DNA of 64,000 nucleotides, from assembly GCF_030269325.1 (NCBI RefSeq), contig NZ_BSTD01000002.1, forward strand, positions 1,302,001-1,366,000, read 5' to 3'. How positions within the stretch are numbered: position 1 is the first letter of the stretch; each line of letters starts with the position of its first letter. This document shows positions 34,492-42,861 of the stretch, one piece after another. This stretch comes from Amycolatopsis sp. NBRC 101858. GTDB lineage: Bacteria > Actinomycetota > Actinomycetes > Mycobacteriales > Pseudonocardiaceae. A model generated the notes under the pieces. The model saw only the letters and a list, made by a program, of their open reading frames with translations. It searched no databases and had not been told where the DNA came from. Position numbers and translations under genes: made by a program.

Positions 34492-35139
34492 ATGGGCAAA
34501 TGGGGCAGGCGGCTCGTCGCGATCGGTGTGGCAGTGGTGCTTTTGGCCGTGGTGGCGCTCGTCGCGTCGGCGGTTCACCTGTTACCCCAGCTGCGCAACC
34601 CGTTCGCCGAGAAGACCGAAGAGCGCTCCGGTCCGGTGCTGCTGCAGTCGATCGTCGAGCTGTCGCGCTACGAGGCGGCCAGCGGCTCGTTCCAGGTGGT
34701 CGTCGACATCAAGACCAGCTCGATCCTGCCCAGCTTCCTCGCGGGCAGTGACACGCTGTTCATCGGCGTCGGCACCGACAACGCCTACGTGGACTTCTCC
34801 AAGCTCAAGGGCGACGCGGTCCAGGTCTCCGACGACCGCCTGTCCGCCACGCTCACCCTGGCGCACGCCCAGCTCGAGCCGGCGACCCTGGACACGAAGG
34901 AGTCCTACGTCTACGCGCAGCAGCAGGGCCTGTTCACCCGGATCAACGACTTCCTCAGCGGGAACCCGAACTCGCAGCAGGCGCTCTACCAGCTCGCCCA
35001 GAAGCAGATCGAGGGCGCGGCCGCGAAGAGCACGCTGGTCGCCGACGCCGAGCGCAACACCAAGGCCATGCTGACCGGCCTGCTGCAGTCGCTCGGCTTC
35101 AAGAACGTCGTGGTGAACTACGCCGACAACGCCGGCTAG
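34492..35139 (+). CDS. DUF4230-like membrane-anchored protein
   Basis: 215 aa. Basic N-terminus and one span (LVAIGVAVVLLAVVALVAS, residues ~8-28), then an extracellular domain with ERSGPVLLQSIVELSRYEAASG, DTLFIGVGTDNAYVDFSKL and a C-terminal helical part ending GFKNVVVNYADNAG. This is the layout of DUF4230 proteins; function unknown, probably on the cell surface. ATG 34492 is chosen; GTG 34474 is possible. Its TAG stop shares a CTAG with the convergent rhamnosidase gene. Confidence 0.8.
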   Translation: MGKWGRRLVAIGVAVVLLAVVALVASAVHLLPQLRNPFAEKTEERSGPVLLQSIVELSRYEAASGSFQVVVDIKTSSILPSFLAGSDTLFIGVGTDNAYVDFSKLKGDAVQVSDDRLSATLTLAHAQLEPATLDTKESYVYAQQQGLFTRINDFLSGNPNSQQALYQLAQKQIEGAAAKSTLVADAERNTKAMLTGLLQSLGFKNVVVNYADNAG

Positions 35140-38100
35140 CCGCAGTAGCGCGCGGTGAACTTCGACATCCCGGAGGCGGCCTCGATCCGTTTCCCGGTCG
35201 GCAGGGTGACCGTGGCGGTCGTGTTGGCCGGCACGGTCACCGTCAGGTCGAACCGGCAGCCGGACTGCGTCCACTCCGACGCGACCACCCCGCGGACCGT
35301 GTCGATCGACGCCGCCACGTGCCCCAGCCCGGCGGGCACGCGGGGCGCGATCGCGATGGACGCGTACCCCGGCGACGCGGGCGTGATCCCGGCGAACTGC
35401 GTGTAGAACGCGGCGTTGATCCCGGCGAACATCGCGTGGTCGTGGGTTTCCATGCCGGACTCGTAGGTCCACTGCTCCCACGGCGTCGTCGCGCCGCGGC
35501 CGATCTCGTACCCGAAGCCCGGGTAGGTCCGCTGCCGGAGCACCGTGAGCGCGACGTCGATCCGGCCGGCCGCCGCGAGCGCTTCGGGCAGGTAGCGGGT
35601 GCCGAAGATCCCGGTGTCGAGGTGCCCGCCGTCCTTGGTCAGGATCGTGTCGGCGAGCTTCGCGCCCACCGCGGCGACCTTGTCCGGCGGCACCATGCCG
35701 AACGCCAGCGGCAGGATGCCGGTCGTCTGCCGGCCGTCGCCGTAGGTGGCGCCTACGAGGAAGTGCGCGTTGAACGCGGCGGCGATCGCCGTCGCCAGGT
35801 CCGTGAAGTGCGCCGCGTCGCCGGTGTTCCCCAGTGCCCGCGCGGCTTTCGCGACGTCTTCGGCCTGCCGGTACGACAGCGCGGTGTTGACCAGTGAGCG
35901 CTCGCTGAAGCACGCACCCGCGGACGGGTTTCCCTGTCCGCCGTCGGCGTTCGGGCTCCGGTCGGGCGGGCACCAGTCCCCGAAGCCGCGGTCCTCCGGC
36001 CAGATGAGGCCCGGGTAGGCGGCGGCGTTGGTGTCCACGAACGCCTTCATCGCCGGGTAGGCCGCGGCCAGCCGCGCAAGGTCGCCGTACTGCTCGTAGA
36101 GCGACCAGGCCAGGTCGACCGAGCCGCCGCCCATGTCCGGCAGCTGGGCGTTGCCGTCGTCGCTGGGCAGCGCGGTCCCGGGCGGGAGGTCGAGCAGGTA
36201 CTTGCCGTAGAAGCCGTCCATGCCGAAGTCGAGGACGGACGCGTCGTGGTAGGCCTGCACGTCCATGCCCGGCGGCGTCCGCTCGTCGCGGACGGGGTTG
36301 TCGGTGGGCAGGCTCATCGAGTTGTTCAGGACCGCGCGCCGGTTGTTCGCCCAGATCGCGTTCAGCAGCGGGTCGGACGTCTCGACGTGCCCGGTGGCGG
36401 CGACGTCGGCGTGCACGACCCGGCCGGCGACGCTGGCGAGGTCCGGCGTCCCCGGGTAGCCGGTGAGCTCGAGGTAGCGGAAGCCGTGGTAGGTGAACCG
36501 GGGCTCGTAGACCTGGACCCCGCGCGCGGGGCCGAGCGTGTAGGAGTCGGCCGACGCGGCGTTGCGGTTGGTCGTGGTGTCGAGCATCCCGTCGGAGGTC
36601 AGCTCTTCCGCGGTCCGCATCCGCACGGTCGTGCCGGCCGGCCCGGCGACGCGCAGCCGCGCCCAGCCCGCGAAGTTCTCCCCGAAGTCGTAGACGTACA
36701 CCCCCGGGCGCGGCTGCTTCACCGCGACGGGTGCCACGGTCCGGACCACCCGGATCGGCGGCGCGGTCGACCCGGTGAGCGAGGGCGCGGGGGCCGTCGC
36801 GGTCCGCACCGGGTGCCAGGCCGCGTCGTCGAAGCCCGGCCGGTCCCAGCCGTCCTGCCGGAGCCGGGCGTCGTAGCTTTCGCCCGCGTAGAGGTCGTTG
36901 GCCGTCACCGGGCCGTCCGACCAGCGCCAGGAGTCGTCGGTGGTGATCGTGCGGCGGGTCCCGTCGGCGAAGGTGACGACCAGGGCCACGATGCCCTGCT
37001 TGGGTCCGGTCCAGCGGAACCCGTACTGGCTGAAGCGCGGCCCGTACCCGTTGCCCAGCCACAGTCCCGCGGCGTTCGGTCCGATGTGGACCTGGTTCGT
37101 CACGTCGAAGGAGTCGTAGAGCGTGCGCCGGTCGTACGGCGTGCTCCCCGGGGCCAGCACCTGGTCGCCGACCTTGGCGCCGTTGAGATGCAGCTCGTAG
37201 AAGCCGAGTCCGTACACGTACGCGCGGGCGCTCGCGACGGGCTTGTCCAGGACGAACTCGTGGCGCAGCAGCGGCGCGTCCGGCGACTGGGCGAGCAGGA
37301 GCGGATCGCCCTGGGGTTCGAGCTGCCCGTCGGCGATCGTGGCCCCGGGGAACCGGGCGTCCGGGGTGGCCGAGAAGTCGTCGGAGAACAGCGGCGTGCC
37401 GTCGAGACCGTGCACGGCCAGGTTGTCGTAGGCGGCGGCTTCGGCCGTGCCCTGGCTGACCGAGGTCCGGAACCCGATGGTGCCGGCGCGCACCGCGCCG
37501 ACCGTGCGGGAGTCCACCTCGGTCCCGTCGATCAGCGTGACGACGGTGCTCCCCCGTGCTTCGATCCGGAGGTGGTGCAGTGCGCCGGCGTTCTGCGGGG
37601 TGAGCACCGCACTCAGGTCGGTCTCCCCGAGGAGCGCGAACGAGCCGTGGCTCTTCTCGTGCGGCCGCAGCAGCACCTTGCCCGGCGTGGTGGCGGCGTT
37701 GACCTGCCACATCAGGAAGTCGTCGGGACCGGCGGCCCGGAAGACCACGGTCGCGGCCGCGGCCTTGATGGTGAAGTCGATGTCCAGGGCGAAGTCCTGC
37801 CAGGCGTAAGCGCCGCCGGTGTCCGGCGTGATCCACTCGGCGCCGCCCCAGTCGGCCGGCCGCGCGGGCCCGCTCTCCCACCACGCCGTCTCGCCCCTGG
37901 CCGGGGCGCCGCCGCGGGCACCCCACACTTCGACGGTCCAGTAGGTCCGCTTCCCGACGCCGGCGGCGGGGCCGCGGTAAGGCACCGCGACGGAGTCCGC
38001 GCTCGCGATCCGGCCGCTGTCCCAGACGTCGGCCCGGTCCTCGGCCAGGAGCCGGGGACTGCTCGCGACGAGGATCCGGTACGCCGTCTGCCGTTCGCCC

Positions 38101-38291
38101 GGCCGGGTGGAACGCAGCTTCCAGCTCAACGCCGGGGAGCCGCTCGCGGCCAGGGGGTTGACGACGTTGTCGGCCCGCAGGTCGAAGGCCTGCAGCGCCG
38201 GCTCGGCCGCGCTTCCCGACGGCGTAGCGAACGACGTCACCAGCAACGCGGACAGGAAAGCGAGCACGACTCGTACGCGGCATCCGGACAT
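35136..38291 (-). CDS. Secreted alpha-L-rhamnosidase (GH78)
   Basis: 1051 aa from ATG 38291 with GGAG 6 nt upstream. A Sec signal peptide ends near PSGSAAEP. Order: Ig-like N-domain (DNVVNPLAASGSPALSWKL), an inserted ~150-residue jelly-roll/laminin-like segment (DFALDIDFTIKAAAATVVF), Bac_rhamnosid N-domain (FYELHLNGAKVGDQVLAPG), the (alpha/alpha)6 barrel, and a C-terminal beta-sandwich (ASIDTVRGVVASEWTQ). Barrel acids are likely in DERTPPGMDVQAY and TTPWEQWTYESG. It releases terminal L-rhamnose from plant glycosides or pectin outside the cell. A LacI-type operator lies just upstream. Confidence 0.92.
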   Translation of the reverse strand: MSGCRVRVVLAFLSALLVTSFATPSGSAAEPALQAFDLRADNVVNPLAASGSPALSWKLRSTRPGERQTAYRILVASSPRLLAEDRADVWDSGRIASADSVAVPYRGPAAGVGKRTYWTVEVWGARGGAPARGETAWWESGPARPADWGGAEWITPDTGGAYAWQDFALDIDFTIKAAAATVVFRAAGPDDFLMWQVNAATTPGKVLLRPHEKSHGSFALLGETDLSAVLTPQNAGALHHLRIEARGSTVVTLIDGTEVDSRTVGAVRAGTIGFRTSVSQGTAEAAAYDNLAVHGLDGTPLFSDDFSATPDARFPGATIADGQLEPQGDPLLLAQSPDAPLLRHEFVLDKPVASARAYVYGLGFYELHLNGAKVGDQVLAPGSTPYDRRTLYDSFDVTNQVHIGPNAAGLWLGNGYGPRFSQYGFRWTGPKQGIVALVVTFADGTRRTITTDDSWRWSDGPVTANDLYAGESYDARLRQDGWDRPGFDDAAWHPVRTATAPAPSLTGSTAPPIRVVRTVAPVAVKQPRPGVYVYDFGENFAGWARLRVAGPAGTTVRMRTAEELTSDGMLDTTTNRNAASADSYTLGPARGVQVYEPRFTYHGFRYLELTGYPGTPDLASVAGRVVHADVAATGHVETSDPLLNAIWANNRRAVLNNSMSLPTDNPVRDERTPPGMDVQAYHDASVLDFGMDGFYGKYLLDLPPGTALPSDDGNAQLPDMGGGSVDLAWSLYEQYGDLARLAAAYPAMKAFVDTNAAAYPGLIWPEDRGFGDWCPPDRSPNADGGQGNPSAGACFSERSLVNTALSYRQAEDVAKAARALGNTGDAAHFTDLATAIAAAFNAHFLVGATYGDGRQTTGILPLAFGMVPPDKVAAVGAKLADTILTKDGGHLDTGIFGTRYLPEALAAAGRIDVALTVLRQRTYPGFGYEIGRGATTPWEQWTYESGMETHDHAMFAGINAAFYTQFAGITPASPGYASIAIAPRVPAGLGHVAASIDTVRGVVASEWTQSGCRFDLTVTVPANTTATVTLPTGKRIEAASGMSKFTARYCG

Positions 38292-38312
38292 GAACGCTCC
38301 GCTCACCCGACT

Positions 38313-38324
38313 TGAAACGTTTCA
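38313..38324. promoter_or_regulatory. LacI-family operator before the rhamnosidase gene
   Basis: TGAAACGTTTCA, a perfect 12-bp palindrome with central CG, the classic LacI/CcpA-type half-sites. It lies 22 bp before the start codon and suggests sugar-responsive repression. No LacI gene is in the window. Confidence 0.7.
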
Positions 38325-38393
38325 GGCGAGGATAGCAGCGGAGCCGCGCGTCACCCAGGATGTCCACGAGACAGAAAGGGGCTCAGCGGCCGG

Positions 38394-38744
38394 TCACCGG
38401 TGCAGGCGCTGGGTCCAGTCCTCGGGCACCCGCTCGGCCGGCCCCGGCGCGGTCTGGGTCAGCGGGCGGTGCCCCGGCCCCGCGAGCTCCGGGCCGGATT
38501 CGTACATCGCCTGCTCGTCGTAGTCCCAGAACCACTCTTCGCCGGGCTCGAAGCTGCGCACGATCCGGTGCCCCGCGGCCGCGGCGTGGGCGCTCGCGTG
38601 CTGGCCGGGCGAGGAGTCGCAGCACCCGATGTGCCCGCACTCGGCGCAGCGCCGGAGGTGGAACCACCAGCCCTGCGGGTCGGCGGTATCGCAGTCCGCG
38701 CAGCCCGTGCCGCTGGGTGGCACGGAGGGATCTACGCCTTGCAT
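38394..38744 (-). CDS. UBP-type zinc finger protein
   Basis: 116 aa from ATG 38744, with an AGAGGAG site. The ZnF-UBP pattern is complete: CADCDTADPQGWWFHLRRC, ECGHIGCCDSSPGQHASAH, then H-x-I-VRSFEPGEEWFWDY. It coordinates two or three zincs and in eukaryotes binds the ubiquitin C-terminus. In actinomycetes it occurs as a small stand-alone protein or next to redox enzymes; its partner here is unknown. A soluble proline-rich C-terminus follows. Confidence 0.88.
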   Translation of the reverse strand: MQGVDPSVPPSGTGCADCDTADPQGWWFHLRRCAECGHIGCCDSSPGQHASAHAAAAGHRIVRSFEPGEEWFWDYDEQAMYESGPELAGPGHRPLTQTAPGPAERVPEDWTQRLHR

Positions 38745-38795
38745 GCGAACTCCTCTGCTCGGAGGCGGCGGGCTGTGCCGCGGAACAAGCCCGAC

Positions 38796-38888
38796 TTTAC
38801 TGATCCGGCCAAAAGCAGGCCGGCCCCCGAGCGGGAAGCGCCCGTTGCCACGAAGCCATCCGGCCGTGACTGTGGTCGGATCAGTAAA
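38796..38888. repeat. Inverted repeat pair, 12-bp arms 69 bp apart
   Basis: TTTACTGATCCG (38796-38807) and its exact complement CGGATCAGTAAA (38877-38888). It lies between the MFS stop and the zinc-finger start. It could be two operator copies, a cruciform or a very small MITE-like element; no clear target-site duplication flanks it. Confidence 0.65.
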
Positions 38889-38914
38889 CAACGGCACTGT
38901 AATCCGAACTGTCA

Positions 38915-40210
38915 TCAGGCGCTCGCGGCCACCACCCCGGCCGGATCCGCCAGGTCGACGTCGCGGCTTTCGCGCAGGACGAGCACGCACAGCACCGTGA
39001 CGAGGCAGCAGGCCGCGATCACCGCGGAGATCACCCCCGTGCCCGCGCCGGCGACGGCCGCGAAGACCACCGGGCCGATCCCCGCGCCGAGCCCGGCGAT
39101 CTGGTAGCCGAGCGACGCGCCGGTGTAGCGGGTGCGGGTGGCGAACAGCTCCGTGTACAGCGCGGCCAGCGGCCCGTACATCGCCGGGTGCGCGACCGAC
39201 TGGCCCAGCACGACCGCCAGCGTGAGCAGCCCGGCCGAGCGGCTGTCGATCAGCGGGAAGAGCACGAACCCGACGACGGCGGTGGCCAGCGCCCCGGCGA
39301 TGACGACGGGACGGCGCCCGACCCGGTCGGACAGCGCCGAGTAGCCGATGATGCCGGCCACCGCGCCGATCGAGGACACCGTGATCGCGTTGAGCACGGT
39401 CTGGCGCGTGAAGCCCGCGTGGACGGCGTAGGACAGGACGTACGTGGTGAGCGTGCCCTGCGCGACGAAGGCACCGAACCCCACGCCGATCGCCAGGAGC
39501 AGGTTCTTCGGGTGGCGGCGCAGCACCTCCAGCAGCGGCGCCCCGGCGGACCGCTCGGCCGTGGCGAACACCGGGGTCTCGTCGACCTTCAGCCGGATGA
39601 ACAGGCCGATGGCCAGCAGCACGACGCTGAGCAGGAACGGCACGCGCCAGCCCCACGAGAGGAACTGCGCGTCGGTGGTCACCGCACCCATCAGCGTGAG
39701 CAGCAGCGTCGAGACGACCATCCCGCTGGGTGCCCCGGCGTTGGTGAAGCTCGCCCAGAGCCCGCGGCGGCTGGTCGCGTGCTCGGCCGACATCAGCACC
39801 GCGCCGCCCCACTCACCGCCGACGGCGACGCCCTGCAGGACGCGCAGCACGATCAGCAGCACCGGCGCCCACACGCCGATCTGCGCGTACGTGGGCAGGA
39901 CGCCGATCAGCGTGCTCGCGATGCCCATCATCGACATCGTGATCACGAGCATCCGCTTGCGCCCCAGCAGATCGCCGAAGTGCCCGAAGATGATCCCGCC
40001 GATCGGCCGCGCCAGGTAGCCGGTGGTGAAGGTGCCGAGGCTGGCGATCGTGCCGAGCACCGGGTCGAGGTTCGAGAAGAAGACCTTGTTGAAGACCACC
40101 GCCGACGCGGTGGCGTAGAGGAGGAAGTCGTAGTACTCGATCACGCTGCCGAAGTAGCTGGAGAGCACCGCGCGGCGCAGCTGCGCCCGCGAGCGGAGGT
40201 TTTCTGCCAT
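38915..40210 (-). CDS. MFS transporter, metabolite:H+ symporter (MHS) type
   Basis: 431 aa, twelve spans. MHS-family hallmarks: FGSVIEYYDFLLYATASA, the loop GHFGDLLGRKRML between spans 2 and 3, RVLQGVAVGGEWGGAV, and LSWGWRVPFLLSV. These proteins import organic acids such as shikimate, citrate or aromatic acids with protons. It is divergent from a PaaX-type regulator, which fits aromatic-acid uptake. ATG 40210 is supported by GGCAGGA upstream. Confidence 0.9.
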   Translation of the reverse strand: MAENLRSRAQLRRAVLSSYFGSVIEYYDFLLYATASAVVFNKVFFSNLDPVLGTIASLGTFTTGYLARPIGGIIFGHFGDLLGRKRMLVITMSMMGIASTLIGVLPTYAQIGVWAPVLLIVLRVLQGVAVGGEWGGAVLMSAEHATSRRGLWASFTNAGAPSGMVVSTLLLTLMGAVTTDAQFLSWGWRVPFLLSVVLLAIGLFIRLKVDETPVFATAERSAGAPLLEVLRRHPKNLLLAIGVGFGAFVAQGTLTTYVLSYAVHAGFTRQTVLNAITVSSIGAVAGIIGYSALSDRVGRRPVVIAGALATAVVGFVLFPLIDSRSAGLLTLAVVLGQSVAHPAMYGPLAALYTELFATRTRYTGASLGYQIAGLGAGIGPVVFAAVAGAGTGVISAVIAACCLVTVLCVLVLRESRDVDLADPAGVVAASA

Positions 40211-40235
40211 CGCATCCTGCCTCGTCGCCGACCCA

Positions 40236-40251
40236 CGTGACCCACGTCACG
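40236..40251. promoter_or_regulatory. Dyad in the MFS/PaaX divergent promoter region
   Basis: CGTGAC (40236-40241) and GTCACG (40246-40251), a perfect inverted repeat with a 4-bp spacer. A second short dyad, GGTG-AC-CACC, is at 40275-40284. Either could bind the PaaX-type protein. Confidence 0.45.
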
Positions 40252-40328
40252 CCGCGACGAACGTTAAGCACTTTGGTGACCACCGTCAAGACACTGCCCA
40301 ACATCAGGAAGGGGCTTATGCTCGCGGC

Positions 40329-41180
40329 GTGAGCGATCTGGCCGTCACCGCCGCCGAAGGCATCGGCGCCGACACCCCGCGACCGCAGACGCTGCTGCTC
40401 ACGTTCTTCGCCTGCCACGTCCTGGACCGCGGGATCCACGTCGCCACCGCGAGCGTGCTCGACGTGCTGGACCGCGTCGGCGTCTCCGAGCACGCCACCC
40501 GGTCCACGCTGAGCCGCATGGCCCGGCGCGGGCTGCTGCACCGGGTGCGCCGCGGCCGGCACGTCTACGTCGGTCTCACCGAACGGTCGCGGGCGATCCT
40601 GCACGACGGCGAGCGGCGCATCTGGCGGGCCGGCGCGGTCAACCGGCAGTGGGACGGCACCTGGACGCTGCTGGGCTTTTCGATGCCGGAGTCGTGGCAG
40701 CGCCAGCGCCACGCGCTGCGGTCGAGGCTGCTGTGGGCCGGCTTCGGCAGCCTGCAGGGCGGCCTGTGGATCGCCCCCGGCGAGGTCGACCCGGTCCCCC
40801 TGCTCGACGGCCTCGGCGCCGACGGCCACGTCAAGGTGTTCCAGGGCCGCGCGCTGCCGCCCACCGAGGTCGCCGGGATCGTCCGGGAGGCCTGGGACAC
40901 CGACGGGCTGGCCGAGCGCTACCGGGCGTTCCTGGGCCGCTGGCAGGACCCCGCGGCCCAGGCACCGGACAGCCTCGCCCGCCACCTGCTCCTGGAGTCC
41001 GACTGGCTGCAGACCATCCGCACCGACCCCCGGCTGCCCCGGGAGCACCTGCCGGCGGACTGGCCCGCCGAGCCCGCCCAGGAGCTGTTCTACGCGTTCA
41101 GCAAGCAGTTGCGGCCCGCGGCCCGCGCCATCGCGGCCGACATCCTCGACTCGATCACCGACGAACAGGCCGACGCCTGA
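40329..41180 (+). CDS. PaaX-family transcriptional regulator
   Basis: 283 aa from GTG 40329. N-terminal winged HTH (DRVGVSEHATRSTLSRMARRGLL), a central domain starting WDGTWTLLGFSMPES, and the C-terminal PaaX helical domain (ELFYAFSKQLRPAARAI). PaaX represses phenylacetate genes and responds to phenylacetyl-CoA; relatives respond to other aryl-CoA compounds. No paa genes are nearby, so its target is probably the divergent MHS transporter. Confidence 0.9.
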   Translation: MSDLAVTAAEGIGADTPRPQTLLLTFFACHVLDRGIHVATASVLDVLDRVGVSEHATRSTLSRMARRGLLHRVRRGRHVYVGLTERSRAILHDGERRIWRAGAVNRQWDGTWTLLGFSMPESWQRQRHALRSRLLWAGFGSLQGGLWIAPGEVDPVPLLDGLGADGHVKVFQGRALPPTEVAGIVREAWDTDGLAERYRAFLGRWQDPAAQAPDSLARHLLLESDWLQTIRTDPRLPREHLPADWPAEPAQELFYAFSKQLRPAARAIAADILDSITDEQADA

Positions 41181-41214
41181 GCCGGGGAGCGAGTGGCTCG
41201 CTCCCCGGCTCAGG
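41176..41214. terminator. Strong hairpin with 18-bp perfect stem
   Basis: Arms 41176-41193 and 41197-41214 pair fully around a 3-nt TGG loop. The left arm includes the TGA stop of the PaaX gene. It lies between convergent genes and should end transcription from both sides. Confidence 0.85.
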
Positions 41215-41222
41215 ACGGGGTT

Positions 41223-42851
41223 TCAGTGCGTACAGGTGAAACTCGAAGCCAGCGCCGGATCACCGCCGCGGTACCGAGGCCAGTCCGGATAGGCGCAGAG
41301 CGGCCGGGTGCGGGCATGGGCCGTGTCCGTCACGACCGGGTTCGCCGGCGGCTGCCCGCGATCGACCCAGCGCTCCAGTGCCGACAGCGAATCCCAGCTC
41401 GCGGCGACCGCCGGGGTGCCGAAGTTGGCGTGGTTCGCCCCGGGCACGACGTAGTACTTCAGGAACGCGTCGGTCGCCCGCGGTCCTACCGTGGCGCGCA
41501 CCCGCTCGTAGTAGTCACTGGTCGAGTACGGCGAAACCAGCTCGTCCGCGGCTCCGTGGAGCAGGATCAGCTTGCCGCCGGCCCGGGCGAACGGGCCCAG
41601 GTCCGCGTTGTTCCGGTCCTCTATTGTGGACAGTGCACTGATCCGGCCCAGCCACTTCCCGGGGTGCCGGGGATCGATGTCGAGCGAATTCTGCTGCGGG
41701 TTCCGGGTCAGGAAGTACTTGACCCACTGGTCCCAGTACTGCATGCCGTAGCCGCTCGTGACCGGCATCGGGTTCGCCGGTGCCGTGGTGCCGAACCCGA
41801 GGAACGGCGTCCGCATGTCCGCCCCCGACAGGAACGGGAAGCCCGGGTACTGCGTTTCGCCGCTGGCGACCCGGTACGGCCACCGGAACGGCGAGGACAT
41901 GGCGGTCACCGACCCGATCTGCAGATCCGACAGGCACGCCGGACCCGTGTCGGTGCCGCCCGGGCAGCGGAGCGAGCGAGGATCGAAGTGGCACGCTCCC
42001 GGGTTCGAGACGATGTTGTCCCGGAGGCCGTCCAGCCCGTCGCAGGCGGCGATGACACTGGTGTACAGCAACGTCTGCTTGTCGACGCCGGGGAACGCGC
42101 CGGGACGCGACATGATCCGGGTCAGGTACCCCAGGTCGAGGATCTCGGCGAGGTTGTTCCAAGCGGGAAAGGCCGAAATCACGCCGTCGAACGCGGTCGG
42201 CCACCGCTGGGCGACGTTGAGCGCCTCGCGGCCGCCCGTCGACCCGCCGGAGAAGAACACCTCGGTGGGCGTCGCCGCGTAAGCGCGCCGGATGAGGAAC
42301 CGGCTCGCGTCGAGGGTCTTCTTCAGCGCGTCGCCCGCGGCGAAGTTCGTCAACGCCTCGTCGTTCGCGCCGAACGACCCGTCGAGTGACGGCGGGGACG
42401 CCGGGTTCTGCTGGTGGCCGGAGTCGCTCGCGAACGTCGCGTACCCCCGGGCCAGCGGCACCGGCTGGTCCACCGGACCGAACGGCACGTTCGACGCCGG
42501 GTCGGGAATCGTGCCGTTGTAGCCGCCGCCACCGAACATCAGCGCCCGGTGGTTCCACTCGGACGGCAGATCGAGGCGCATCTTGATGGCGGGCGCGGCC
42601 GGGTCGACGGGAAAGAGGTCGGCGTCGACCTGGCAGAACCGGATCGTCTTGCCGCTGACGACGGCGGTCGTGGCCGCAGCCGCTGTGACGCGGCCGCCGG
42701 TCGTCGGCAGGCTCATCACCGACGCCGGGATCTTCAGTCCCGCCAACGCGCCGCACTCGGGAACCTTCGTGGTCGCGGAAGCCGGTCCGGCCACCGCCGT
42801 CGTCACCAGGAGCATCATCACCGGCACCGCGAGCCGGCGGGTCGTCTGCAT
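41223..42851 (-). CDS. Secreted tannase/feruloyl esterase family hydrolase
   Basis: 542 aa from ATG 42851, with GAGGA 7 nt upstream; GTG 42854 is also open. Signal peptide, likely cut after GPASA. The serine motif is GGSTGGREAL, the acid is probably in LHGAADELVSPY, and the histidine is in VPGANHANFG. A calcium-type loop is present at CDGLDGLRDNIV. Family enzymes cut ester bonds in tannins, feruloyl- and chlorogenate-type esters outside the cell. Eleven bp downstream of an MHS transporter gene, so the pair may hydrolyse the ester and import the released acid. Confidence 0.9.
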   Translation of the reverse strand: MQTTRRLAVPVMMLLVTTAVAGPASATTKVPECGALAGLKIPASVMSLPTTGGRVTAAAATTAVVSGKTIRFCQVDADLFPVDPAAPAIKMRLDLPSEWNHRALMFGGGGYNGTIPDPASNVPFGPVDQPVPLARGYATFASDSGHQQNPASPPSLDGSFGANDEALTNFAAGDALKKTLDASRFLIRRAYAATPTEVFFSGGSTGGREALNVAQRWPTAFDGVISAFPAWNNLAEILDLGYLTRIMSRPGAFPGVDKQTLLYTSVIAACDGLDGLRDNIVSNPGACHFDPRSLRCPGGTDTGPACLSDLQIGSVTAMSSPFRWPYRVASGETQYPGFPFLSGADMRTPFLGFGTTAPANPMPVTSGYGMQYWDQWVKYFLTRNPQQNSLDIDPRHPGKWLGRISALSTIEDRNNADLGPFARAGGKLILLHGAADELVSPYSTSDYYERVRATVGPRATDAFLKYYVVPGANHANFGTPAVAASWDSLSALERWVDRGQPPANPVVTDTAHARTRPLCAYPDWPRYRGGDPALASSFTCTH

Positions 42852-42861
42852 CACTGCGTCC

